From Flavobacterium sp. SUN052 (GTDB lineage Bacteria > Bacteroidota > Bacteroidia > Flavobacteriales > Flavobacteriaceae), in contig NZ_JAPQNS010000027.1 in NCBI RefSeq assembly GCF_028867935.1, positions 1-25,655 on the forward strand: a DNA stretch of 25,655 nt, written 5' to 3'. This document shows positions 8,401 to 16,624 of this stretch, one piece after another. Within the stretch, counting starts at the first letter, position 1. Each line of letters begins with the position of its first letter. The position numbers were made by a program, and so were the translations under genes. The notes beneath the pieces are model-generated. The model was not told where the DNA came from and did no database searches. It saw only the letters and a list, made by a program, of their open reading frames with translations.

Positions 8401-9476
8401 CTATTGCGGACACCGGTATTGGCATTCGAGCGGAGAAGGTGCCCCATATTTTTGACCGTTTTTATCAGGTCGATGATACCCACACTCGCTCGTACGATGG
8501 CACTGGCATTGGGTTAGCGCTGGTAAAAGAGCTAATCGATATACTGGGCGGCACCGTTTCGGTGACCAGCGAACCCGGCCAAGGCACTACGTTTACGCTG
8601 CTGCTGCCGGTGCTTCCTGCCCTGGTCAGCGACAAAGTGGACCGAATAATTCTACCCGCACCCATACAACACGAATTGGCGTATGTGCCGGGACGCTTGG
8701 CACCTGTACTTGCGGCCCAGCCGCTTAATCGGCAACAGGTACTGGTGGTTGAAGACAATGATGAACTGCGTAGTTTCATCGCTGGTGAGTTAGCCGAATC
8801 GTACCGGGTGCTGACGGCCGCCAACGGTGCCGAGGGCTGGGAACTGGCACAGACCGAACTGCCTGATCTGGTTATTTCGGATGTGATGATGCCGCTCATG
8901 GACGGCTACGAACTAACCCAGCACCTGAAGGCCAGTTCGCTGACTAACCATATTGGGGTGATTCTGCTATCGGCAAAGGCTGCCCACGAGAGCCGCATGG
9001 CGGGCCTGACCCAGGGTGCCGACGATTACCTCACCAAACCGTTTCACGTTGACGAACTGCGGCAGCGACTCCAAAACCTGCTAGCGCGGCAGCAAACCCT
9101 CCGCGACTATTATTACAAGCAGTTTACGCAGCCCGACGCTGAGTTTCGCCCCGAAACAATAGCCGACGATTTTCTGAGGACGCTCCACGCAGGCATTGAT
9201 GAAAAGCTGGATGACCCGACGTTTGGCGTCGATGAACTAGCCAAGAAAGTAGGTATGAGCCGCCGGACGCTCGACCGAAAACTAGCCGCTGTGGTTAACC
9301 AGTCGGCCAACAACGTAATCCGGCAGCACCGCTTAAAACGGGCGGCTCAGTTTCTGCTCGAAGGACGCAATGTTTCAGAAGCAGCTTATCTTGTTGGCTA
9401 CGAAAGCCCCGCTCATTTTTCCCAGATATTTAAAGAACTCTTTCAGAAAACGCCCTCAGAATTTACTCAGAGCTAG
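5484..9476 (+). CDS. Hybrid two-component system (HTCS) sensor/response regulator
   Basis: This 1330-residue membrane protein combines a whole phosphorelay in one chain. It has a signal peptide (1-22), then two-component-regulator propeller blades to about residue 690 with repeated motifs such as DGLPNSTVTGIVQDQ and LWIATSKGLVR. A Y_Y_Y domain follows (about 700-765) and a transmembrane helix (about 770-794). The kinase has its phospho-acceptor H830 in THEFRTPL, the ATP-binding N-box near 943, DTGIGI, and GTGIGLAL from 1006. The receiver domain carries D1133 in ISDVMMP. A C-terminal AraC-type HTH (about 1235-1330, FGVDELAKKVGMSRRTL) ends the protein. HTCS proteins sense periplasmic ligands, usually glycan fragments, and activate adjacent genes. 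The next gene, a plug-barrel protein, is the natural target candidate. All catalytic residues are intact. Confidence 0.95.
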   Translation: MSVRCIALTVFAWVCIGSVVAQSIQNNSKILTTADGLPNSTVTGIVQDQTGFVWIGTADGLARFDGRQIKVFRHDKLANSLAENSISSVQLLPNGTLLLQTHTGDFQQFDPRTEQFTPFLPLAKQGKRKIDEGWVSPVNTPALKQTFWAIWRGEKIQVFDQKLRVRHTWDESTLGNATKTLHCIAPAANGRVYAHFDEGLVELDAQTGNHRLLLYKGPLARWLNRVMPVADWRAVAERPNGEIMVIGRQYLLLLNPKTGQYRDLKIPGDLVRNVAYGMRVLADGKVYISMANRLYELLPNDRFLPVHEWGKPQGEQQTYGLPYLTDRSGVLWLHTQMGDIKRLDRRVQPFLALPYQTDWKSDILKVTLGIKPPSWELSTGDSWTRFTNTNGRLWFIDVATLYQCNLKQPRSMYTATSSDLKDDNCSCKIAIKPDERGHLWVYGNFEGGLTEMDSAGHIKRFWPNSFVPKTFINPGLDVADLQPMGHIVWMASYLGKGLFKYDLRQRKIVAQLLHNPANKQSLPTNQLLCLAVDPYEPTVLWIGTVGEGLARYDTKTGRFRVFTEQTGLPNNTIYSLIADSQKFLWIATSKGLVRMNTRSFQTRRFTRADGLQDDEFGHTLAVQLPNNRLAFGGRTGITMFDPTALKENTVEPPVVLSSLRINNEPADVRQENSPLSRALNALDRLTLSHTQNFLTFEFSALEYSKPEKIQYRYRMVGVDPGWVNTNGQNTANYTQLAPGDYVFKVNSTNAEGTWSRHAKELAVHIQPPLWATWWAYTVYFLITAGLVWGFIRLRLRRLHEQQSMQLQQREAEQLKAVDELKTRFFSNITHEFRTPLSLILSPTEKLLQEAKHDAPTRQTLSSVHRNAGQLLQLVNQLLDLSKLEGGGMAVSLSWGNVAEFIEQVVDTFRTAAEQKGVSLTVRTDAKETDYLFDSDKWLKISSNILSNALKFTLPGGSVSVELTDSGQGTVCLTIADTGIGIRAEKVPHIFDRFYQVDDTHTRSYDGTGIGLALVKELIDILGGTVSVTSEPGQGTTFTLLLPVLPALVSDKVDRIILPAPIQHELAYVPGRLAPVLAAQPLNRQQVLVVEDNDELRSFIAGELAESYRVLTAANGAEGWELAQTELPDLVISDVMMPLMDGYELTQHLKASSLTNHIGVILLSAKAAHESRMAGLTQGADDYLTKPFHVDELRQRLQNLLARQQTLRDYYYKQFTQPDAEFRPETIADDFLRTLHAGIDEKLDDPTFGVDELAKKVGMSRRTLDRKLAAVVNQSANNVIRQHRLKRAAQFLLEGRNVSEAAYLVGYESPAHFSQIFKELFQKTPSEFTQS

Positions 9477-9494
9477 GTTTGGCCGAAAATCGAA

Positions 9495-9513
9495 TGATTT
9501 TGACCTAAAATCA
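9495..9513. promoter_or_regulatory. Inverted repeat between HTCS and barrel genes
   Basis: TGATTTT (9495-9501) and AAAATCA (9507-9513) form a 7-bp perfect inverted repeat with a 5-base spacer. A further AAAATC at 9486-9491 lies upstream, giving three alternating half-sites. The repeat sits about 85 bases before the barrel gene's ATG. It could be a binding site for the HTCS AraC domain, or a weak A/T-rich terminator without a T tract. Function is inferred from position only. Confidence 0.3.
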
Positions 9514-9596
9514 ACAGCCTGTTCGCAGCCGGTAGAGGACTTTTGTAAAACCAGTCAGCAATGACTGTCGACTACATCCCTACATGTACTGCGACC

Positions 9597-12023
9597 ATGA
9601 AACAATTCTCCTTCCTCCTTTTTTTTTGTTGGCTGGTAACGGCCGCCGTTGCCCAAAATACTCTTACTGGTTCCGTTCGCGACGGGACCGGAAAGCCACT
9701 TCCCTTTGCCAGTATTGCCCTGCTCAATGCCAAAGACTCGACCCTGGCAAAAGGAGGAATTAGCAGTGAGACTGGTATCTACGAACTTACAGGAATCCGT
9801 GCTGGTCGCTACGTGGTAACAGCCAGCTCAGTCGGTTATAAGACTGCCCGGTCAGCCTCGTTCGCCGTGGTAACAGACGTGAGAACTGAAGCCCCCATAC
9901 TGCAACTGAGTGAATCCGCCAAAACGCTCAGTGAGGTGACTGTAGCCGCTCAGAAACCCGTGTTCGAGCAGCAACTCGACAAGCTGGTTGTCAATGTTCA
10001 GAGCATTGTAACGGCTGCGGGAAGCTCGGCCCTCGATGTGCTGGAACGGTCGCCAGGTATTACCGTGAACCGACAGAACAATGCCCTAACGATGGCCGGT
10101 AAGTCGGGGGTGGTGGTCATGATCAACGGAAAAATAAGTCGTTTGCCCACAGAGGCCGTGATGCAGCTATTGTCAGGTACCAATGCTGCCAACGTCGAGA
10201 AGATCGAGTTGATTACCAACCCCTCGGCCCGCTACGATGCCGAAGGCGACGCAGGCATCATCAATATCATTCTGAAGAAAAACACGGCTTATGGCACAAA
10301 CGGGACGTACACCCTCTCGGCTGGGTATGGCTTTTACGAAAAACTAAACGGTTCTGTCAATCTGAATCACCGCACCGGTAAACTGAACCTCTTTGGTGAT
10401 CTGTCGGGGCAGCGGAATAGGGAGTGGCAAGATTTGCTTTCCGACTACACAGTGACCAATCAAGGGCTAACGACGAATAATCTGGGCGATTTGATCGGGC
10501 GTCGGATTACTCGTTTGGTAAATGCCCGGTTGGGTTTCGATTACTCCCTGAGCAAACGGACAACCGTAGGCGGTTTAGTGGCTGGTTTTCTGAATAACCC
10601 GACTCGAAGTCTTGAAGGTACGAACAACTTCATTCGGCGGAACGAACTATGGCAACAGGCCCTTGTCGACAATCAGGAACGCAACAGCTGGCAACACGGG
10701 ATGGCCAATGTAAACCTGAGCCACGCCTTTTCGGATAGGCAACGGCTGACGGTAGATATGGATTACCTGCAATACGATAACACCCTGACGAATGCCTACA
10801 CCAACTTTTTTGACTTCCGAACTGAAAAGCGGACCAGCACCGAATTGGTAAATAGCACCAAAACAACACCAATCAACATTTGGGTCGCGAAAGCCGACTA
10901 TACCCAAACCCTGGGTAAAAAGACCAATGTTGAATTGGGCGCCAAGGCTACTCTGATGGGCCTTACCAACGATGTGTTAGTGGAACGATTACAAAAAAGT
11001 GGCTGGCAGACTGACCCTGAATACAGCCAGAACTATAACCTGATCGACAACATTGTGGCTGGTTATGTCAATATCCAACGTGCTCTTTCGTCCAAAACCA
11101 AACTACAAGCCGGACTGCGGTACGAACATACCCAAACAGATATTGGTCCTCCGGGAGAGCCGTTAGTGGTGCGCCGACGGTATGGGAGTCTGTTCCCCAG
11201 CGCATTTGTTTCGCATGATTTAAGCAAGGCGAGCAGTATACAGCTATCGTATAGCCGCCGGATTCAGCGACCTAGTTACGACTTGCTGGCACCGTGGATT
11301 TTATTTACCAGCCCTTATTACTTTCTAACAGGTAATCCCAGTCTGTTGCCCACGTTTACGGATGCTGTTCAAACTACGTACCGTTTTAAAAGCAGTTACC
11401 TGTTAACCGTCAAGTTTAGTCACGACCGGAACGCCCTTGACCGGAATCGAATTCGTATGGATTCGGTCAATAACCGCTCATTCGTAACCCCGCAAAATGT
11501 AGCCTCGCTGAATACCCTGTCGTTGACGTTTAGCTTCCCCGTAAAGGTGACCAGCTGGTGGCAGATGCAGACAAACCTGCTGGGGGTGTGGCAGGGACTC
11601 TCTACGACGGTAGAGGGCAAACCGATCCAGTTACAGCAATACAATGCAAACCTCTTTACCTCACACACAATCAAACTACCACATGGGTTCACCGGTGAGG
11701 TAACGGCATTCTACCAAACGCCCAGTTTGGCGGGTATTTCAAGGGTCCGGTCATTGGGTTCCGTAAACGCCGGTTTGCGTAAGAAATTACCCGGCAATGG
11801 CGGGTCGCTGCTGGTCAATATCGCCGATATTTTCTGGACAAGCCGCTTTCGGGTCATTACTGACAATCCAGCTGTAAATCAGATTGGTAACTGGACCTAT
11901 AAATTGGAACCACGAGTCGTGCGGGTTACATACACCCGCCCGTTCGGTAGTCAGACCGTGAAGGCGATTAACCGCCGGGCCACCGGCTCCGACGAAGAGC
12001 GAAGCCGAGTGCAGACGAATTAA
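9597..12023 (+). CDS. TonB-dependent receptor-like outer-membrane beta-barrel protein
   Basis: The 808-residue protein has a signal peptide (1-20, ending AAVAQ), then a carboxypeptidase-regulatory-like beta sandwich (about 22-105, GSVRDGTGKPLPFASIALL). A plug domain follows (about 125-230) with VVVMINGK and NVEKIELITNPSARYDAEGDAGIINI, and a long beta-barrel of the outer-membrane beta-barrel family runs to the end. The tail ATGSDEERSR is the usual hydrophilic end for this family, so the protein is full length. It should sit in the outer membrane and take up an unknown ligand. No SusD-like partner is present. The ATG at 9597 is chosen over 9561 because it starts the signal peptide. It lies 120 bases after the HTCS gene, which may regulate it. 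Confidence 0.9.
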   Translation: MKQFSFLLFFCWLVTAAVAQNTLTGSVRDGTGKPLPFASIALLNAKDSTLAKGGISSETGIYELTGIRAGRYVVTASSVGYKTARSASFAVVTDVRTEAPILQLSESAKTLSEVTVAAQKPVFEQQLDKLVVNVQSIVTAAGSSALDVLERSPGITVNRQNNALTMAGKSGVVVMINGKISRLPTEAVMQLLSGTNAANVEKIELITNPSARYDAEGDAGIINIILKKNTAYGTNGTYTLSAGYGFYEKLNGSVNLNHRTGKLNLFGDLSGQRNREWQDLLSDYTVTNQGLTTNNLGDLIGRRITRLVNARLGFDYSLSKRTTVGGLVAGFLNNPTRSLEGTNNFIRRNELWQQALVDNQERNSWQHGMANVNLSHAFSDRQRLTVDMDYLQYDNTLTNAYTNFFDFRTEKRTSTELVNSTKTTPINIWVAKADYTQTLGKKTNVELGAKATLMGLTNDVLVERLQKSGWQTDPEYSQNYNLIDNIVAGYVNIQRALSSKTKLQAGLRYEHTQTDIGPPGEPLVVRRRYGSLFPSAFVSHDLSKASSIQLSYSRRIQRPSYDLLAPWILFTSPYYFLTGNPSLLPTFTDAVQTTYRFKSSYLLTVKFSHDRNALDRNRIRMDSVNNRSFVTPQNVASLNTLSLTFSFPVKVTSWWQMQTNLLGVWQGLSTTVEGKPIQLQQYNANLFTSHTIKLPHGFTGEVTAFYQTPSLAGISRVRSLGSVNAGLRKKLPGNGGSLLVNIADIFWTSRFRVITDNPAVNQIGNWTYKLEPRVVRVTYTRPFGSQTVKAINRRATGSDEERSRVQTN

Positions 12024-12067
12024 GCTCATTACTAATTCACTTACTTTTTTACTAAACCTTGTTACGC

Positions 12068-12610
12068 ATGAAAACCATTTTCCGCTTACCGCTCGTGGCC
12101 GTAGCCGCCAGCCTTCTGTTCATCAGCGCTTCAGCTCAGGCCCAGAATACGCCCCGCTACAAAGATGTGGTGGTCGATAACCCCAACGCCGAAGCCGATA
12201 TGAAAGTCGTCGGTGATTTTGTGAATGCGCTTGTATCGGGCGATCTCGACAAGGCCAAATCGCTGGCCGCCCCAACCTACATTGGGCGGGGACCTTCCCG
12301 ATCCGATTCGGCCAACATAGAAAAGACACTAGCAAACTGGAAGGAGAACTACAAAACCCAGGCTAATCGCAAGGTCTCGTTTATAACCCAGACCTTCAAG
12401 GTTCTGTCGGGTAATCTTAAAGGCAACTGGGTGTCACTTTGGGGCGATTACACCTTTACGCAGGCGGGTAAAACCGTTACGTTTCCGTTTCAGTACACGG
12501 CCAGTGTAGCCGATGGGAAAGTTATGATCTCCCAGATTTACTATGATGTGCTGTCTATTTATACGCAACTCGGTTATAAGCTAACCCCGCCGGAAGTAGC
12601 GAAGAAGTAA
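12068..12610 (+). CDS. Secreted NTF2-like (SnoaL-like) domain protein
   Basis: The 180-residue product has a clear signal peptide (MKTIFRLPLVAVAASLLFI through SASAQAQ) followed by one compact alpha+beta domain. Residues such as VGDFVNALVSGDLDKAKSLAAPTYIGRGP and the later GNWVSLWGDYTFTQAGKTVTFPF follow the NTF2-like/SnoaL pattern of an N-terminal helix pair and a curved sheet. These periplasmic proteins have varied or unknown roles, and no catalytic residues can be assigned. The gene begins 44 bases after the barrel gene on the same strand, so co-transcription is plausible. The ATG at 12068 is preferred over a start three codons earlier because it heads the signal peptide. Confidence 0.75.
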   Translation: MKTIFRLPLVAVAASLLFISASAQAQNTPRYKDVVVDNPNAEADMKVVGDFVNALVSGDLDKAKSLAAPTYIGRGPSRSDSANIEKTLANWKENYKTQANRKVSFITQTFKVLSGNLKGNWVSLWGDYTFTQAGKTVTFPFQYTASVADGKVMISQIYYDVLSIYTQLGYKLTPPEVAKK

Positions 12611-12683
12611 GCGATTTTGTTAGGGCTGGCCGGTGGCAATACTGGCTAGTCTACTTCTTTTCCTCTCCAATCCTGCCAAACGC

Positions 12684-13955
12684 ATGCTAACCGCTACTAC
12701 TCCCCAAACTGCTTCGACCTTATCCGCCCAATCGGATCGCTTTCATGCCCTGGATGCTGTTCGGGCCTTTGCTCTGATTCTAGGTGTTTTCTTTCACGGT
12801 ATCATGTCATTCGTTTCATACATCGGCTATTTCTGGGCCGTTCGTGATTCACAACCGAGTGTTTTTCTGGATGGCTTCTTTTATGTATCCCACTCTTTCA
12901 GAATGCAGGCCTTTTTTCTGATTGCAGGCTATTTTGCTCACTCGATCTACCATCGGCAAGGGCCAACAGGCTTTATAACTCACCGTGTCCGGCGCATTCT
13001 GGTTCCTTTTCTGCTCTTCATGCCCATTATACACATACTGGTGGTTACCTTATGGGTATGGGGGCAGCAACAGATGGGCATCTTCTTTCCAAATACACCC
13101 ACAGCGACCATATCACCCTGGCTAATTATGGTAGACAATGTTGTCACTCTGAAATGGTGGGATGTGAAAACGGGTACTGTACATCTTTGGTTTCTGTATG
13201 TTCTGATAATTTTCTGCCTTACGGTTTTTCTTACACGACCTTTATTGATACTATTAGATCGGTCGAATCGAATCCGGACAGCCTTAGATGAAGGTCTGGC
13301 CATGCTAGCACAAACTCCTTGGGGTGGCTTGTTACTAGGTATAATTCTGATCTTGCCTATGCAGGGTGGAACCAACTGGGTTGGCGTAGATGCAATGAAG
13401 GGAGTCATTCCGCAGCTGAGTGGCTTGGCGGCATACGGGGTATTCTTCGCTGTTGGCTGGTTTTTTCACCGGCAACCAGCACTTATCATAGAATTGAAAC
13501 GATACTGGAAATTCAATCTGGGGATTAGTATTATCTTATTGGGCGGGCTCACGTTTTTCATTTTATCGACTGCATATGCAAAGGCTGCTCCCCCCAATCT
13601 ACCTGCCATTGACCCCAAAGTCGTTGAAGGATTTCTGCCGATTACAAATGCCATTTATGCGATTGGGTCAATGACAGCCGTTTTTGCCTTCATTGGGATC
13701 ATTCTGCAGTATTTCGATCACCCCAGCAAACGCATTCGCTACCTGTCCGATTCGGCGTACTGGCTGTATTTGATGCACCTGCCTGTCGTTGTATTTTTCC
13801 AGATTCTAGTGGCTCCACTTCAGATTCACTGGCTGCTGAAAATGCCGCTCATTTTCGTACCCTCCTTCGCCATCCTGTTCCTGACCTATCACTACGGCGT
13901 TCGGAATACCTGGCTGGGCATGTTGCTCAACGGCAGGCGGTACCCACTGAAATAG
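12684..13955 (+). CDS. Acyltransferase family 3 integral membrane protein (MdoC/OpgC-like)
   Basis: The 423-residue protein is highly hydrophobic with about ten membrane segments and fits the acyltransferase 3 family, which moves acyl groups such as succinyl or acetyl onto glycans and lipids at the envelope. The family hallmark is at the start, FHALDAVRAFALILGVFFHG, where R27 and H38 lie in the first helix. SFRMQAFFLIAGYFAH and the basic loop HRVRRILVPF follow as in MdoC-like members. The C-terminal part (SDSAYWLYLMHLPVVVFFQ) also matches. A GTG at 12633 would add 17 residues; the ATG at 12684 is preferred because it gives the normal short cytoplasmic N-terminus. The acyl donor and acceptor are unknown. 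Confidence 0.85.
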   Translation: MLTATTPQTASTLSAQSDRFHALDAVRAFALILGVFFHGIMSFVSYIGYFWAVRDSQPSVFLDGFFYVSHSFRMQAFFLIAGYFAHSIYHRQGPTGFITHRVRRILVPFLLFMPIIHILVVTLWVWGQQQMGIFFPNTPTATISPWLIMVDNVVTLKWWDVKTGTVHLWFLYVLIIFCLTVFLTRPLLILLDRSNRIRTALDEGLAMLAQTPWGGLLLGIILILPMQGGTNWVGVDAMKGVIPQLSGLAAYGVFFAVGWFFHRQPALIIELKRYWKFNLGISIILLGGLTFFILSTAYAKAAPPNLPAIDPKVVEGFLPITNAIYAIGSMTAVFAFIGIILQYFDHPSKRIRYLSDSAYWLYLMHLPVVVFFQILVAPLQIHWLLKMPLIFVPSFAILFLTYHYGVRNTWLGMLLNGRRYPLK

Positions 13956-14050
13956 TTCTTCTACTTTTACCATTCTCATTACCGGATGAAGTACCGGCAT
14001 TGGCTTTGCCACTGCTGAACTATCATTACCCATCTAAACCAGCCAATTAC

Positions 14051-14914
14051 ATGACACCAATCAACGTAGTACACGCTTATACCGAAGCCTGGAATCGTCG
14101 GGATTCCCTGGCATTACTGGCCACATTTGCTGACGGGGGGACCTATAGTGATCCATCTGCCGGTCAGGGGTTAACAGGCGACGCCATTGTAGCCTACGTG
14201 CAAGGCCTGTGGGCCGCTTTCCCCAATCTCTCTTTTGATACCGTGAGTGTAGTCGAAACAGCCGATGGTCGAGTCGCTACAGAATGGATGATGCGAGGTA
14301 CCAATTATGGTTCGATGAACGGGTTGCCGCCCACCAACCTCCCTGTCGAATTGCCCGGTGCTGATTTCTTTCAGGTAGAAAACGGGAAAATCCGCTCCGT
14401 GCAGGGATATTTCGATTCCGGGGCAGTACCCCGTCAGCTTGGGTTGCGGGTAATCGTTCAGCCTACGGCCATTGGCCCTTTTCAGTTTGGCACCAGCAAC
14501 GGAGTTAGTATGGGGCGGCCGGTTGCACCCGGTGCATTTTCGATTACATGGCTGGAAGCCAAGTCTGAGGAACAGGCGCAGCAAGTGAGGGAGCTAGGTC
14601 GGGAAATTGTCACTGAAATGATGGAGATGGAGGGTTTTTTAGGATTCAAGGGCCTAGACCTGGGTAATCAACTGATCACCATTTCGGCCTGGGAAAGCCC
14701 CGACCATCCTCGTCGTATCATGCGGTCAAAAGCACATCAGCAGGGAGTAGCTCAGATAACGGGACACACCGGTCTGGTCAGCGTATGGACTCCCCTCCGG
14801 ATGACGACAACGGTTCAGTGCCAGGCGTGCGGTAAGTTCATCACCAGTCAGAGCGACGCCGACCACACCTGCTCCTGCGGGGCTGAATTGCCGACACTAG
14901 CTTCATACTGGTAA
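14051..14914 (+). CDS. SnoaL-like domain fused to a monooxygenase-like domain and C-terminal zinc ribbon
   Basis: The 287-residue protein appears to have three parts. Residues 1-125 form a SnoaL-like NTF2 fold (VVHAYTEAWNRRDSLALLATF, then GADFFQVENGKIRSVQGYFD), as in polyketide-cyclase-like proteins. Residues about 160-248 look like an antibiotic-biosynthesis-monooxygenase/dimeric ferredoxin-like domain (SITWLEAKSEEQAQQVREL, then EGFLGFKGLDLGNQLITISAW). The C-terminal tail holds C257-x2-C260 and C274-x-C276 with H272 between, a probable zinc ribbon. No signal peptide is seen, so it should be cytosolic. It ends 42 bases before the acyl-CoA ligase gene and may act with it. The ATG at 14051 begins the first domain; an in-frame start at 14000 is less likely. 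Substrate is unknown and domain calls are by pattern. Confidence 0.7.
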   Translation: MTPINVVHAYTEAWNRRDSLALLATFADGGTYSDPSAGQGLTGDAIVAYVQGLWAAFPNLSFDTVSVVETADGRVATEWMMRGTNYGSMNGLPPTNLPVELPGADFFQVENGKIRSVQGYFDSGAVPRQLGLRVIVQPTAIGPFQFGTSNGVSMGRPVAPGAFSITWLEAKSEEQAQQVRELGREIVTEMMEMEGFLGFKGLDLGNQLITISAWESPDHPRRIMRSKAHQQGVAQITGHTGLVSVWTPLRMTTTVQCQACGKFITSQSDADHTCSCGAELPTLASYW

Positions 14915-14956
14915 TTATATCACATTGATTATAAGCAATATAGCTTACTGTCTTTA

Positions 14957-16603
14957 ATGGATCTCCAACTCTCACTGATCACCGCCCGCACTGTTGCGGT
15001 GGAATCTCTTACCCTGCCGCAATGGCTCACCCGCTCGGCACTGCACTACGGTGGCCAGCCTGCGCTGACGTTCATGGGATTTCCCATTACCTACGATGCG
15101 CTCACTGATCTGGTGAACCGCATGGCTCAGGCGCTCACCGATTTAGGTATTCAGCCCGGCGACCGGGTGGCTATCATGCTGCCCAACCTGCCGCAGACGG
15201 TGGTGGCCAATTACGCCATTCTCCGCATGGGAGCTGTGGCCGTGATGCTAAATCCGCTTTACACCGTTCCCGAACTGACATACCAACTTAACGACTCCGG
15301 TGCCGAAACGCTTATTTTGCTGGATGCGCTCATCGACAAAGCACAGGCTGTCTGGCCGCAAACACCCCTGAAACAACTTATCGTCTGCCATGTGAACGAC
15401 CTGGTTCCGGTGCCGACAGAGACCTTACCGCCAGGCGCTTATCGGGCAGTGGAAACGAGCGAGGGTATCTATAGTTATCGCGATTTGCAGGAAGATTACG
15501 GCTTTGATCATCCTTTTGCCGACCAAAGTCGGTGGGATGACCTGGCGGTGTTAATGTATACTGGGGGCACCACCGGACAAAGCAAAGGCGTGATGCTCAC
15601 CCACGCCAATATGTCGAGCAATATTCAGCAGGCACGGGCCGATTTTGGCGAAGGATGGCAGGATGGACATGAGCGCAATCTGGCTATTTATCCGTTCTTC
15701 CACGTGGGTGGCTACGTGGGTGTTCAGGCCTTGTGTCTCAGCTACGGCGCATCAATCGCGTTGGTGCCAAGACCCGACCCCGACAGCATTATCAATCTAT
15801 TGCGAACGTTTAAGCCAACCGGTATCGGTGCGGTACCCACCATTTATGTTGGGCTACTGAATGATCCGCGCTGGCCAGAACTGGATTTGTCCAGCATAAA
15901 AACCCTGATTACCTCCTCGGCACCGATGGCGGCTTCAACGTATCCGAAGCTGATAGCAAAGTGTGAGCAGGGTACGATTAGCGAAGTCTGGGGCATGACC
16001 GAACTCGGTGGCTTTGCCACGGGCACTCCCCTTACCGCCGACCTGTTTAAGCCCGGATCAATAGGGGTACCGTACGCCAACGGGACTGTTAAAATTGTGG
16101 ATATTGAGACGGGGCAAACGATTCTGCCCGCTGGTGAACACGGTGAAATCTGTTTCAAAGGGACGCAGGTAATGGCTGGCTACTGGAACAAACCCGAAGC
16201 CACCGCCGAGGCAATTCGCGATGGCTGGATGTATTCGGGCGACATTGGCTACGTAGACGAGGACGGCTGGCTCTACATTGTAGACCGCAAAAAAGACATG
16301 ATCATTGCCGGGGGCTACAATATCTATCCCCGCGAGTTAGACGAAGTTCTCTACACGCACCCGGCCATACTGGAAGCCTGCTGTGTGGGGATTCCCGATG
16401 CCTACCGGGGTGAAACCGTAAAGGCATTTATTGTGCTGAAACCCGGCGAATTGCTCACTACCGACGAAGTGACGACTTTCTGCCGGGAGCGGCTGGCGGC
16501 TTACAAAGTGCCGAAGCAAATCGAGTTCATCACCGAACTACCCAAAAGTGCCGTGGGTAAAATCCTGCGCCGGGAGTTGCTCCGGCTCGAATTGCTGAAG
16601 TAA
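14957..16603 (+). CDS. AMP-forming acyl-CoA ligase (long-chain fatty-acid-CoA ligase-like)
   Basis: The 548-residue protein is an ANL-superfamily adenylate-forming enzyme that activates a carboxylic acid with ATP and CoA. The P-loop MYTGGTTGQSKGVMLTH begins at residue 200. VWGMTELGG is the A5-type motif, YSGDIGYVDEDGWLYIVDRK is the A7/A8 hinge region, and IAGGYNIYPRELDEVL follows. The adenylation lysine K535 is in SAVGKILRREL. All core motifs are intact and length is typical. The overall pattern resembles FadD-type medium/long-chain ligases, but aromatic acids cannot be excluded. The gene is preceded by the SnoaL/zinc-ribbon gene, 42 bases upstream, and converges on a minus-strand gene whose stop is 21 bases away. 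Confidence 0.9.
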   Translation: MDLQLSLITARTVAVESLTLPQWLTRSALHYGGQPALTFMGFPITYDALTDLVNRMAQALTDLGIQPGDRVAIMLPNLPQTVVANYAILRMGAVAVMLNPLYTVPELTYQLNDSGAETLILLDALIDKAQAVWPQTPLKQLIVCHVNDLVPVPTETLPPGAYRAVETSEGIYSYRDLQEDYGFDHPFADQSRWDDLAVLMYTGGTTGQSKGVMLTHANMSSNIQQARADFGEGWQDGHERNLAIYPFFHVGGYVGVQALCLSYGASIALVPRPDPDSIINLLRTFKPTGIGAVPTIYVGLLNDPRWPELDLSSIKTLITSSAPMAASTYPKLIAKCEQGTISEVWGMTELGGFATGTPLTADLFKPGSIGVPYANGTVKIVDIETGQTILPAGEHGEICFKGTQVMAGYWNKPEATAEAIRDGWMYSGDIGYVDEDGWLYIVDRKKDMIIAGGYNIYPRELDEVLYTHPAILEACCVGIPDAYRGETVKAFIVLKPGELLTTDEVTTFCRERLAAYKVPKQIEFITELPKSAVGKILRRELLRLELLK

Positions 16604-16624
16604 TTGCTCTATTGTATTGTACAC

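Noticed and set aside
8465..8899. A 144-codon minus-strand frame inside the HTCS gene.
   Set aside because: It is the antisense shadow of the conserved ATPase and receiver domains; its serine-rich composition reflects the codon pattern of the real gene.
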